Assembly (NCBI GenBank): GCA_964411985.1
Contig: CAYPNF010000019.1
Span: 1 to 64,000 of the forward strand
Source of the DNA: CAYPNF01 sp964411985
Lineage (GTDB): Bacteria > Verrucomicrobiota > Verrucomicrobiia > Limisphaerales > J093
Direction of reading: 5' to 3'
Length of the DNA: 64,000 nucleotides
The position numbers and the translations under genes are program-made. Of the stretch, positions 10,701 through 17,481 are shown one piece after another. Each line of letters opens with the position of its first letter. Within the stretch, counting starts at the first letter, position 1. The notes beneath the pieces were generated by a model. It had not been told where the DNA came from, searched no databases, and saw nothing but the letters and a program-made list of their open reading frames with translations.

Positions 10701-11762
10701 GGAGGGACTCACGTAAGTGTACGAGCCAGAGGGATTTGAGATCGCAATCAGATCGGTGGTGTTGTCCGTGATGGCCTGCAGAATCTCCTCGCTCTTGCGC
10801 AAGGCGGAGACCTGCGCCTCCTTCTCCCCGGACGCAGCAGCCAGGATGAGGTTGGCAATAGCAAGGACCCCGATGTACCCCCCGATGAGCATGAGACTCT
10901 CCCGCTCCGTTTGGGCTACAAAAGGGCCTTTGCCCTGAAGCAGAAAATGAACTGCCATCATCGAAACCAAAAATGTTCCGCTGGTGGAACCACGCTGGCC
11001 AAACCGAAGCGCACCCCATGCCAGAAACGGGCAGGGGAGAAATGTGAGCGGATAGTTGCCTGTTCCCGGTGAGGGCCAGGAAGAGAAAGAAACCAGAGCA
11101 CTGCCAGCCACACCGGCTGAGCAAAAGAGGGCTTCAGCGATCCTTCCCGCTGTCCATTTTTCACGCCAAGGCGTTCCCCAGGCCAGAATCAGGGGAGCTA
11201 CCACCAAACAAGCGATGGCATTGGGAATCCACCACTGAAGGGAGTAGGAGTGAAGCGCATCCCAAGGGATCTGCCCGCTGTAACAAAGACTTGCCACGTT
11301 GGCGAGCGCGTTGATGGTGGTTCCGAGAATACAGGCCAGGAAACAATAACCGGCCACGTCTCTCACCCTGTCCATCTCCGGCCGAAACCGAACAAAAGCC
11401 GAGAGCAAGTAAGCACAGAGAAACGCCCCCGCCATGTTCCCCACAACCACCCCGAGAGTGAAGATGTCCAGCGGAAAACCAAGTAACGAACAGTAGACCA
11501 AACCACCAAGCAGGATGACAAGCCAGGAGCTGGATCCGAAGAGAAGGGCGGCTGCTAACGCAATGCCTGCGGGTGGCCAGAAAAGGTAAACGCTTCCCTG
11601 CGCGAAGGCGGCTTGGCTCCCCAGAAGCCCACCTATCACGTATAAAACGGTCAACAGGATCATCCTCGTGACCCTGCCTATTTGCAGCTGTTTCATTCCG
11701 GAATGCGTCTCGGTGAGTCGACTCTGGACCGCCCAACCCACCTCGCCCAGGGTTTCCGCCAT
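7749..11762 (-). CDS. MASE1 hybrid sensor histidine kinase (PAS-PAS-HK-REC-REC-Hpt)
   Basis: A 1337-residue membrane sensor. Residues ~25-320 form a multi-span MASE1 domain (YLFWPPAGIALAAALLFG). Two PAS/PAC domains follow (~335-455 and ~460-580), then the HisKA box FLANMSHEIRTPMNG with histidine near 592, an ATPase domain with GTGLGLA near 775, receiver 1 (Asp ~886, LVDLDMPEMDG), receiver 2 (Asp ~1047, LMDCQMPVMDG) and a C-terminal Hpt domain (AHKLCGCSSSLG, His ~1272). All phosphorelay residues are present, so the protein can run a complete four-step relay internally. The ATG at 11762 follows GGGAGGACGTG, a strong Shine-Dalgarno at ideal spacing. It overlaps the double-receiver gene downstream, its likely partner. 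Confidence 0.93.
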   Translation of the reverse strand: MAETLGEVGWAVQSRLTETHSGMKQLQIGRVTRMILLTVLYVIGGLLGSQAAFAQGSVYLFWPPAGIALAAALLFGSSSWLVILLGGLVYCSLLGFPLDIFTLGVVVGNMAGAFLCAYLLSAFVRFRPEMDRVRDVAGYCFLACILGTTINALANVASLCYSGQIPWDALHSYSLQWWIPNAIACLVVAPLILAWGTPWREKWTAGRIAEALFCSAGVAGSALVSFSSWPSPGTGNYPLTFLPCPFLAWGALRFGQRGSTSGTFLVSMMAVHFLLQGKGPFVAQTERESLMLIGGYIGVLAIANLILAAASGEKEAQVSALRKSEEILQAITDNTTDLIAISNPSGSYTYVSPSFRNMVGDAPESVHRDFLAGVHAADRQKVQRAIEETLRSGEAQRFEYRCQSVEQHERYLRAQVSLVPTAGTPQLLLVARDITDRRQDEERLRLLASAVYCAHDSILITTSEVENPGPCIVFANPAFTSMTGFTFEEVIGKTPRLLHGPKTDSEVLQRIKESLHASKPFHGEVINYRKDGGEFCNEIHIELIRDATGKVTHYLAMQRDITARKQIENDLARARDEAVLSARTKAEFLANMSHEIRTPMNGVIGMTNLLLHTELSSVQRDFADNIRSSAEALLTIINDILDFSKVEAGKLVLEKLDFNLHETVESMLQLLSQQAVSKGLELGSFIHVDVPSYLRGDPGRLRQILTNLVGNALKFTTHGEVTVRVTKEGDEESHVSLRFEVKDTGIGIQPEAQARLFQAFSQADGSTTRRYGGTGLGLAICRQLLVQMGGQIGVTSEPGVGSTFWFTLPFEKQVAKGHDIMALPSQVARVRVLIVDDNATNREMLQHQALAWKMRNVNCAASGAEALEMLRAAAETYPYDLALVDLDMPEMDGLALAHTIKGDPKIAKTHLLLLTSLGRELDRETMERAGLEACIPKPVKHSKMYDALVEILGGTATGQKPSMTLASGTRSNGSFPPNAADPNAAKPGPPAVPPSALRILLAEDSLINQKVAIGQLRHLGYGASVANNGQEAVDLFERMGPDIILMDCQMPVMDGYEATGQIRLLEQERARRGAQRAKVHIIAMTANAMQGDREKCLAAGMDDYITKPVEESELAAALQRWSPPAGHPSLSRDATLIPTGAGTAAQKPPHPVDSRDAFLRRSSPTPSITVSTTLAQEADEAILKPLEPMNSADPAKDLPRRQTASQDVASTSPPTDEEPPVNLKRLKKVSFDNPERMRELAGLYLDQSGQLIKAIEMAIQAGASRDMEQAAHKLCGCSSSLGINILVAPLRELERMGRESQWDGVTPLFGQTARQLDRVSTYLRENVLQVPTSSGQA

Positions 11763-12089
11763 CACGTCCTCCCTTCCAGAACCCCGCCAGAATCGGAGAA
11801 AGGAACCTCACCCGGGGGTTTCCTCATCCGGGATGGGCCCTTCACGCATGACCCGCCAGCGCAACACCACAAATTTTGCCCCACGCAACGCTCTCTCATC
11901 TACCACTATGTCGGCACTGTGCCCCCGGTTATTAAGGGCATTTGAGGCAATACTCTTGCTTTTCCAGATGGGAGTTGGTCGATGGACGGGTTCTTAGTGT
12001 CGTTTAATGCAATGCAATATGATCTATTAAAAACCTAATTGGATCCGCTCAACTATGCTGGGAGGGTACCACCCGAGACCCAGTTCTAC
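11763..12089. other. Intergenic region between leuD and the hybrid kinase
   Basis: About 327 bp without a convincing gene. It contains an AT-rich stretch at about 12000-12045 with the tandem AATGCAATGC, and the hairpin listed separately next to the leuD stop. The promoter of the hybrid kinase operon should lie here, reading on the minus strand; no clear -35/-10 pair could be fixed by eye. Confidence 0.5.
12058..12083 (-). terminator. Possible transcription terminator hairpin after leuD
   Basis: On the minus strand, 7 bp beyond the leuD stop, CTGGG-tctc-GGGT-ggt-ACCC-t-CCCAG can fold into a two-part stem. No T-run follows immediately (the nearest is about 25 bp further on), so it may be a Rho-dependent or weak terminator, or only an mRNA end structure. 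Confidence 0.35.
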
Positions 12090-12677
12090 TCACCTCCCGA
12101 TCATGCCGGACTTCCTGGCATAGTTGAATATGCCCCCCGCATCCACCACCGGCCGGACCTCCCCGAGTGATCGAAACTCAAGAGTCTTTCCTGAACCTTC
12201 AATCACGATCGTTCCCCGATCCAAATCCAACGTGACCCGGTCTCCCGTTACGAGTAGGTCGCACAATCGGTCCACGCATTCGCACGGATACAGCTCGCCC
12301 GTCGCCACACAATTTCGAAAGAAGATGCGTGCAAAGCTCTCTGCCAAAACGGCTTTGCATCCGGCGGATCCGAGTGCAATAGGAGCGTGCTCTCTCGAGC
12401 TTCCGCACCCGAAATTGCGTCCGGCCACCACGATGGGATAGGCGCTATCCAAGTTCCCCTCTTCTACGTAACGCTTTGCATAGGAAGACTCGGGCAGCCC
12501 ACACAACGCATAGGACCCAAGTTTCTCATATTCCTCCGGGATGGTGGGAACGAGGTTCAGATATTGCGCCGGGATAATTTGGTCTGTATCGATATTATCC
12601 CGAACGACAAAGACTGGTCCGCTAATCACCGATTGCATCCGTCCAGCATGCCCAGCCGAGTGCGCGGTTTCAATCAC
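12090..12677 (-). CDS. leuD: 3-isopropylmalate dehydratase small subunit
   Basis: A 195-residue member of the aconitase small-subunit (swivel-domain) family. The N-terminal motif DNIDTDQIIPAQYLN and the region GRNFGCGSSREHAPIAL are diagnostic of LeuD/homoaconitase small subunits. With LeuC it isomerises 2-isopropylmalate to 3-isopropylmalate in leucine synthesis. The GTG start at 12677 immediately follows the TAA of the upstream gene (12678-12680), suggesting coupling; an internal ATG at 12638 is a credible alternative. The large subunit gene leuC, usually adjacent, is not in the window. The C terminus (VVDAGGIFNYARKSGMIGR) also fits the family. Confidence 0.9.
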   Translation of the reverse strand: MIETAHSAGHAGRMQSVISGPVFVVRDNIDTDQIIPAQYLNLVPTIPEEYEKLGSYALCGLPESSYAKRYVEEGNLDSAYPIVVAGRNFGCGSSREHAPIALGSAGCKAVLAESFARIFFRNCVATGELYPCECVDRLCDLLVTGDRVTLDLDRGTIVIEGSGKTLEFRSLGEVRPVVDAGGIFNYARKSGMIGR

Positions 12678-13370
12678 TTATTCTTTTCCCGAACAGTTGG
12701 CGGGTTGAGCGGGTTCAGTGACCTCCGACATGACAAAAGAAGCCTCCTGGACTTCGCCGATAATACTGGTCACTTCGGCCAACATCACCCAAGCCTCCTC
12801 ACACTCTGGTTCACAAAGAACCAAGCTCTCGAGCGAACTTGCCGCTTCGTGCCAATAGTAGTGTTTTCGAAGAAGACGGCAGCAGCGCAGCAGGGCCTCG
12901 GTGCATTCTTTTCGGAAGGCAAGATTCGCCCGTTCGTCCTCAAGCGCCAAAGCGATGTGATGCGCAGCGTCAAACCAGCAGTCCGCAGCATGCATTCGTT
13001 CTCCGCGGCGTTGATAGTCCGATCCAAAACCAATCAAGGGGAGGGCGATGCTGTAGCGTATGGTCGCGTTCTTCTCGTACCCGGTCACCCAGAGTCTCAG
13101 CAGCTGGAGCGCTTCCTGCACTTCCCCGCTCTCCAACCTACGGACGCTCGCTTTACCGAGTTCGCGAAAATCGCAGTCTGATTCCCAGCGCACGGTGACA
13201 CAGCCCTCGCTCACCCTGACGACGGCTTCGCCTCCAATCGACGAAAGTTCCTCTTCCAGATACCTTTGTACTGCAGGATCAAAGTCCGACGATTCCCCGT
13301 CTCTCGCATCCGGAGGCAGTAGGTCGGTGTCGAATTCTTCGACAGGGATGACCATGGTATAGAGGGGCAT
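12678..13370 (-). CDS. Hypothetical helical-repeat (TPR-like) protein
   Basis: A 230-residue, acidic, soluble-looking protein starting at an ATG preceded by CCGGAG at about 9 bp. Residues ~75-210 are strongly helical with an aromatic/alanine pattern resembling TPR pairs (e.g. GERMHAADCWFDAAHHIALAL, AASSLESLVLCEPECEEAW). The first 70 residues form a separate small domain. No catalytic motif or signal peptide is seen. Its stop directly abuts the leuD start, so the two are probably translated together, but nothing in the sequence connects it to leucine synthesis. Function unknown. Confidence 0.7.
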   Translation of the reverse strand: MPLYTMVIPVEEFDTDLLPPDARDGESSDFDPAVQRYLEEELSSIGGEAVVRVSEGCVTVRWESDCDFRELGKASVRRLESGEVQEALQLLRLWVTGYEKNATIRYSIALPLIGFGSDYQRRGERMHAADCWFDAAHHIALALEDERANLAFRKECTEALLRCCRLLRKHYYWHEAASSLESLVLCEPECEEAWVMLAEVTSIIGEVQEASFVMSEVTEPAQPANCSGKE

Positions 13371-13490
13371 GATTTGACTCCGGCAGATTCCTACCTGCGG
13401 TTCGAGAAACTAAGGAGACTGGACGGGGATGCAAGCGGAAAACGCAGCCCTCTCGGGGATTCGTTCCCACGCTCTGCGCAATGGGGTTGG

Positions 13491-14957
13491 TTACGCTACG
13501 CGCGGACGCGACGCAGTCCAATCGGTCGATTGCTCGTAAGCATGCGCGATTCGAAGCAGGTTGCTTTCGCCAAGCGGTGGTCCCAGCAGCTGTAGACCGA
13601 TCGGAAGCTTGGGTGCCTCGGTGAACCCACACGGGAGGCTGATGCCAGGGATGCCCGCAAGGTTGCAGGAGAGGGTGAAGATGTCGTAAAGGTACATCTG
13701 CAGTGGATCCTGTGACTTCTCCCCAAGTCGGAATGCGGGCGAGGGGGTCGTTGGAGTCACGATCGCGTCTACAGCCTCAAAGGCTCTCAGAAAGTCGTTG
13801 CGGATCAAAGTCCGCACCTTTTGGGCACGCAAATAGTAGGCGTCATAGTAACCGGAGCTTAGGACGTAAGTGCCCAGCATAAGCCTCCGCTTGACTTCCG
13901 CCCCGAAACCCTCTCCGCGCGTCTTGGCATATACATCCAGCAAGTCCGTCCCTGCACTTCTATGCCCATAGCGCATACCGTCGTAGCGAGCCAGGTTGGC
14001 GCTCGCTTCAGCGGTGGCGATGATGTAATAGGTGGCAACCGCGTACTCGGTGTGCGGCAGGGAAATCTCGACGATCTCCGCACCGAGTGACTCCAGGCGT
14101 TTTACCGCCGCGGTTACTGCCTGTTCCACTTCGGGGTCGGTGCCCGGGAGTCTGTACTCTCGGGGCATTCCCAGACGCAACCCCTTGATCCCCTCTTCTA
14201 GAGTCCTCTCGTACGCAGGAGGGGGTTGGCCGAGGCTGGTTGAATCCCTGGAATCTGGCCCGCTGATGACCGTCAGGAGCTTGGCGGCGTCGCGGACCGT
14301 CTTCGTGATCGGGCCAATCTGGTCCAACGAGGAGGCAAACGCCACCAATCCGAACCGGGAAACTCGTCCATAGGTGGGCTTCAGCCCCACGACTCCGCAG
14401 AGGGCGGCAGGCTGCCGGACCGATCCTCCAGTGTCGGAGCCAAGCGCGGCGAAGCATTCATGGGACGCAACCGCCGCTGCGGAGCCACCCGAGGAACCTC
14501 CGGGTATGCGCGAAAGGTCCCATGGATTGCGAGTCGGATGGAAAGCGGAGTTCTCCGTGGAACTTCCCATCGCGAATTCATCCATGTTCAGCCTTCCGAA
14601 AAGGACCGCACCCGCCTCTTTGAGCTGGGTGGTGACATGGGCGTCGTAAGGAGAAACAAAATCTGCCAACATCTTGGAGCCGCAGGTCAAAGGCTGTCCC
14701 TTGACGGCGATGACATCTTTCAGAGCGATCGGGATGCCTAGCAACGGCTTTCGATCCCAGCCTGCCCCAAGCCGGATCTCCTGGTCTGCCCGCTCCGCAT
14801 CCTTGAGCGCGCTCGGCTCATCGAGACTCAGAAACGCACCGACTTGGCTGTCGATCTGGCGAACCCTATCAAGACAGCTCTTAAGGATCTCCACTGCAGA
14901 GACTTCTCTGGCCTTCAACTTGTCCGTGACTTGGGTGATGGACAATTCGTGAAGCAT
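13491..14957 (-). CDS. gatA: Asp-tRNA(Asn)/Glu-tRNA(Gln) amidotransferase subunit A
   Basis: A 488-residue amidase-signature enzyme. The catalytic Lys is in IALKDVI and the Ser-cisSer-Lys triad context is SGGSSGGSAAAVAS near residue 155. GatA releases ammonia from glutamine, which GatB uses to convert Glu-tRNA(Gln) or Asp-tRNA(Asn). The ATG at 14957 is chosen because it begins MLHELSITQ, the usual family N terminus, and is preceded by AAAGGAAT. Longer starts would run into gatC. It follows gatC, whose stop lies 43 bp upstream. gatB is not in the window. Confidence 0.95.
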   Translation of the reverse strand: MLHELSITQVTDKLKAREVSAVEILKSCLDRVRQIDSQVGAFLSLDEPSALKDAERADQEIRLGAGWDRKPLLGIPIALKDVIAVKGQPLTCGSKMLADFVSPYDAHVTTQLKEAGAVLFGRLNMDEFAMGSSTENSAFHPTRNPWDLSRIPGGSSGGSAAAVASHECFAALGSDTGGSVRQPAALCGVVGLKPTYGRVSRFGLVAFASSLDQIGPITKTVRDAAKLLTVISGPDSRDSTSLGQPPPAYERTLEEGIKGLRLGMPREYRLPGTDPEVEQAVTAAVKRLESLGAEIVEISLPHTEYAVATYYIIATAEASANLARYDGMRYGHRSAGTDLLDVYAKTRGEGFGAEVKRRLMLGTYVLSSGYYDAYYLRAQKVRTLIRNDFLRAFEAVDAIVTPTTPSPAFRLGEKSQDPLQMYLYDIFTLSCNLAGIPGISLPCGFTEAPKLPIGLQLLGPPLGESNLLRIAHAYEQSTDWTASRPRVA

Positions 14958-15000
14958 CAGAGGATTCCTTTGTTCATCGCCAACCTGGGTGCGGGACCAC

Positions 15001-15288
15001 TCACTCGACAATTTTCGGCACGCTGAAAAGCCCTGTGGATTCAGCCGGAGCATTCGAAAGGGCCTCGTGGTGGGTCAAAGAGCCTGAGAGCTCATCCGCC
15101 CGTACCACGTTCGTCAGCGGGGTGGCATGCGCAGTGGGCTCTACCTGGCTGATATCCACCTGCTTTAGTTTCTCCACGTAACCCAGTATGCTGGCGAGTT
15201 GCGGGCCGATCTGCTCCCTTTCCGTCGCGGAGAGATCGATGCGGGCGAGTCGTGCGAGATACTGGATGTTGAAAGCGGGCTCGGCCAT
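15001..15288 (-). CDS. gatC: Amidotransferase subunit C
   Basis: A 95-residue protein with the GatC pattern IQYLARLARIDLSATE at the N terminus, a middle helix (ILGYVEKLKQVDISQVEPTAH) and the characteristic C-terminal FSVPKIVE. It wraps around GatA and stabilises the GatCAB complex. It lies immediately upstream of gatA and 37 bp downstream of the HPr gene on the same strand, completing a gatC-gatA pair at the tail of the LPS/hprK operon. Confidence 0.95.
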   Translation of the reverse strand: MAEPAFNIQYLARLARIDLSATEREQIGPQLASILGYVEKLKQVDISQVEPTAHATPLTNVVRADELSGSLTHHEALSNAPAESTGLFSVPKIVE

Positions 15289-15325
15289 TCCGGGATTGGG
15301 GTGCTGGAAGGACGTGGGGCGTCGG

Positions 15326-15625
15326 TCACTCCTCGTCGAACTTTCGATTCAACAACGATTCTAGCTCCGTCAGGGCCTGAGTGGCGTCTTTTCCGGCGGC
15401 TTCAACGAGAATCTTGGATCCAGGACCGGCGGCGAGCATCATGAGCCCCATAATGCTTTTCCCGTTGACTGTTTCCCCATCTTTTTCCACCAAAATGTCA
15501 CAGTTGAAACGGTTTGCGACTTTCACGAACATGGCTGCCGGACGCGCGTGTATGCCAAGCTTGTTAGCGACAGTCATCTCCTTGGTCGCCTTGCCTGGGT
15601 GCTCGATGGACTTCTTAGCGCTCAT
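15326..15625 (-). CDS. ptsH: HPr phosphocarrier protein
   Basis: A 99-residue HPr, about ten residues longer than usual at the N terminus (MSAKKSIEHPGKATK). The active-site histidine is His26 in LGIHARPA. The regulatory serine equivalent to Ser46 is Ser57 in GKSIMGLMML, so both phosphorylation sites are present. It accepts phosphate at His from enzyme I and at Ser from HprK, whose gene is directly upstream (54 bp gap). No PTS permease gene is in the window, so it may be part of a regulatory rather than a sugar-transport PTS. Confidence 0.95.
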   Translation of the reverse strand: MSAKKSIEHPGKATKEMTVANKLGIHARPAAMFVKVANRFNCDILVEKDGETVNGKSIMGLMMLAAGPGSKILVEAAGKDATQALTELESLLNRKFDEE

Positions 15626-15679
15626 TCAATGCGAACGGACCATAATTGACCCAACACCGCTTTGCCAGCCATTTCTGCC

Positions 15680-16642
15680 TCATGGAGCGATCTGCTTCGC
15701 CGGCTTTGGTGCCATTCGTTCGATGAGCCTCGCATTGAAATCCTCCGCGGGGTTGTAACCCATCATCCGCAGTTTGGTATGAAACGCCGCCACTTCCACC
15801 AACCTTGCCAGATCTCGACCCGGGCTTACCGGAATGGTCATGAAAGGCAAATCCACTCCGAGAATCTTGGTGGTTGCCTCCTCGATCCCGACCCTGTCCA
15901 CGTCGGGCACATGGTCCCAACCCTTGAGGTGGATCACCAAGTCGACCCTCTTGTTGGATCGGATGCTCCGTACGCCGAACATGGAGGGAACGTTAATGAT
16001 CCCGATCCCGCGCACTTCCATGTGGTCCTTGGTGACATCTGGGCTCGTACCGATCACCTCTACCCCACCGGATAGAGAGACATGGGTGATATCGTCGGAG
16101 ACAAGGCTATAGCCTCGTTCGATCAGTGCGAGTACGCACTCACTCTTTCCGATGCCACTTTCCCCGCGGATGATGACGCCGATACCCAGGATATCCACCA
16201 TGCTGCCCATCTCCAGTGTGTGGGGGGCGAACATCTCTTCCAGCAAGAGCGTGGCCTTGTTGATGAATTTCATCGTCACCGAACCACATTCAAAAACCGG
16301 GACACCCCGCTGCTCTGCAGCGGCGAGCAACTGCTTGTCGGGCTTGTAGTTACGGCAGAAAACAATGCAGGGGATTCGGTGATGAAAGAGTTGAGCGTAT
16401 CGTGCGTGCCTATCCCGTGGCGAGAGAGACTTGAGGAAAAACACCTCGGAACTTCCGATTACTTGGATGCGCTTGCCCGCGAAATACTTAGTGAAACCAG
16501 CCAGCGCAAGCCCAGGCCGGTTCACGGTCGGCTCACGAATGATCCGATCGAGTCCATGCCCCCCAGCGAGAAGCCGGAGCCCGAGCTTCTCACCGTGCAG
16601 TTCTATGAAGTGTTTGACACTGACAGTGTTACGCTTGATCAT
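15680..16642 (-). CDS. hprK: HPr kinase/phosphorylase
   Basis: A 320-residue protein of normal length. The N-terminal domain (~1-130) is followed by the catalytic domain with P-loop GESGIGKS near residue 160 and the family signature MEVRGIGIINV near 208. It phosphorylates HPr on the regulatory serine with ATP or pyrophosphate and removes it by phosphorolysis. It sits between lptB (44 bp upstream) and ptsH, an arrangement widespread in Gram-negatives, though rpoN and hpf, often found there, are absent. AAAAAGG immediately precedes the ATG. Confidence 0.95.
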   Translation of the reverse strand: MIKRNTVSVKHFIELHGEKLGLRLLAGGHGLDRIIREPTVNRPGLALAGFTKYFAGKRIQVIGSSEVFFLKSLSPRDRHARYAQLFHHRIPCIVFCRNYKPDKQLLAAAEQRGVPVFECGSVTMKFINKATLLLEEMFAPHTLEMGSMVDILGIGVIIRGESGIGKSECVLALIERGYSLVSDDITHVSLSGGVEVIGTSPDVTKDHMEVRGIGIINVPSMFGVRSIRSNKRVDLVIHLKGWDHVPDVDRVGIEEATTKILGVDLPFMTIPVSPGRDLARLVEVAAFHTKLRMMGYNPAEDFNARLIERMAPKPAKQIAP

Positions 16643-16685
16643 ACCTTTTTACGTAAGAGCTTCAGAGAAGAGGAGGAGCAGCGCA

Positions 16686-17456
16686 TTACAAGTTGAACTC
16701 AGGACCCAGGTAGATTTCGCGGGCCTTGGGGTCATTCACCAGGAAGTCTGCAGACCCCTCACATAGCACTTCTCCCCTATGGATGACATAGGCCCGATCC
16801 ACCAACTTCAGAGTCTCCCTGACATTATGATCCGTAATCAGGATTCCCAGTTTTCGTTCTTTGAGCCGGCGAACGATCTTCTGGACTTCGTACACGGCGA
16901 TTGGATCGATCCCGCTGAACGGCTCATCCAGCAACATGAGGCAAGGGCCCGTGATGAGCGCGCGCGTAATCTCCAGGCGGCGTTTTTCCCCACCGCTCAG
17001 AGTGTAGGCCCTGCTTTGAGCGATACGCGTCAGGTCCAGTTCCTCCAGGTAGTATTGGAGCCTGACCTTTCGTTCCTCGTTGCTCATCTTGCAGGTTTCG
17101 AGAATCGCCTGGATGTTCTGCTCAACGGTCATTTTCCTGAAGACCGAAGGCTCCTGAGTCAGGTAGCCGATCCCCAGGCGTGCCCGTTGGTGCATAGGAA
17201 GGTGGGTGATGGGTTTCCCCTCGTAGATGACCTCCCCCGCTTCGGGTCGAACCAGGCCCACTACGATGTTGAACGTAGTGGTCTTTCCCGCGCCGTTGGG
17301 GCCCAGCAGGCCGACGATTTCCCCTGCGTTTACGGTGATCGAGACTCCGTTGACGACCCGCCTGGAACGGTACGATTTTGCCAGGCCGGACGTCCGCAGC
17401 AAGGTGTTCGACTCCTGGCCTGGCTGCGCTTGATGGGATTGGTTTGGAGTATCCAT
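16686..17456 (-). CDS. lptB: LPS export ABC transporter ATP-binding protein
   Basis: A 256-residue ATPase with Walker A GPNGAGKTTTF, signature LSGGEKRRLEITRAL, Walker B LMLLDEPFSGIDP and the H-loop histidine in ITDHNVRETL. The sequence around the Q-loop and the LptB-type signature match the LPS transporter ATPase, which with LptFG extracts LPS from the inner membrane. The N terminus carries a ~20-residue polar extension. It lies between the LptC/LptA-like gene and hprK on the same strand; lptF and lptG are not in the window. Confidence 0.94.
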   Translation of the reverse strand: MDTPNQSHQAQPGQESNTLLRTSGLAKSYRSRRVVNGVSITVNAGEIVGLLGPNGAGKTTTFNIVVGLVRPEAGEVIYEGKPITHLPMHQRARLGIGYLTQEPSVFRKMTVEQNIQAILETCKMSNEERKVRLQYYLEELDLTRIAQSRAYTLSGGEKRRLEITRALITGPCLMLLDEPFSGIDPIAVYEVQKIVRRLKERKLGILITDHNVRETLKLVDRAYVIHRGEVLCEGSADFLVNDPKAREIYLGPEFNL

Positions 17457-17481
17457 GCGTGCTCGTCAGTCGTCGGTGGGG

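Noticed and set aside
12387..13181. A 264-codon plus-strand frame spanning leuD and the helical-repeat gene.
   Set aside because: It crosses two coupled minus-strand genes and its translation shows no domain. The helical-repeat gene itself is only moderately supported, but better than this frame.
13371..13490. Possible terminator after gatA (GCAG...CTGC followed by GTTTTCC on the minus strand).
   Set aside because: The stem is short with a long imperfect loop and cannot be separated from chance pairing by eye.
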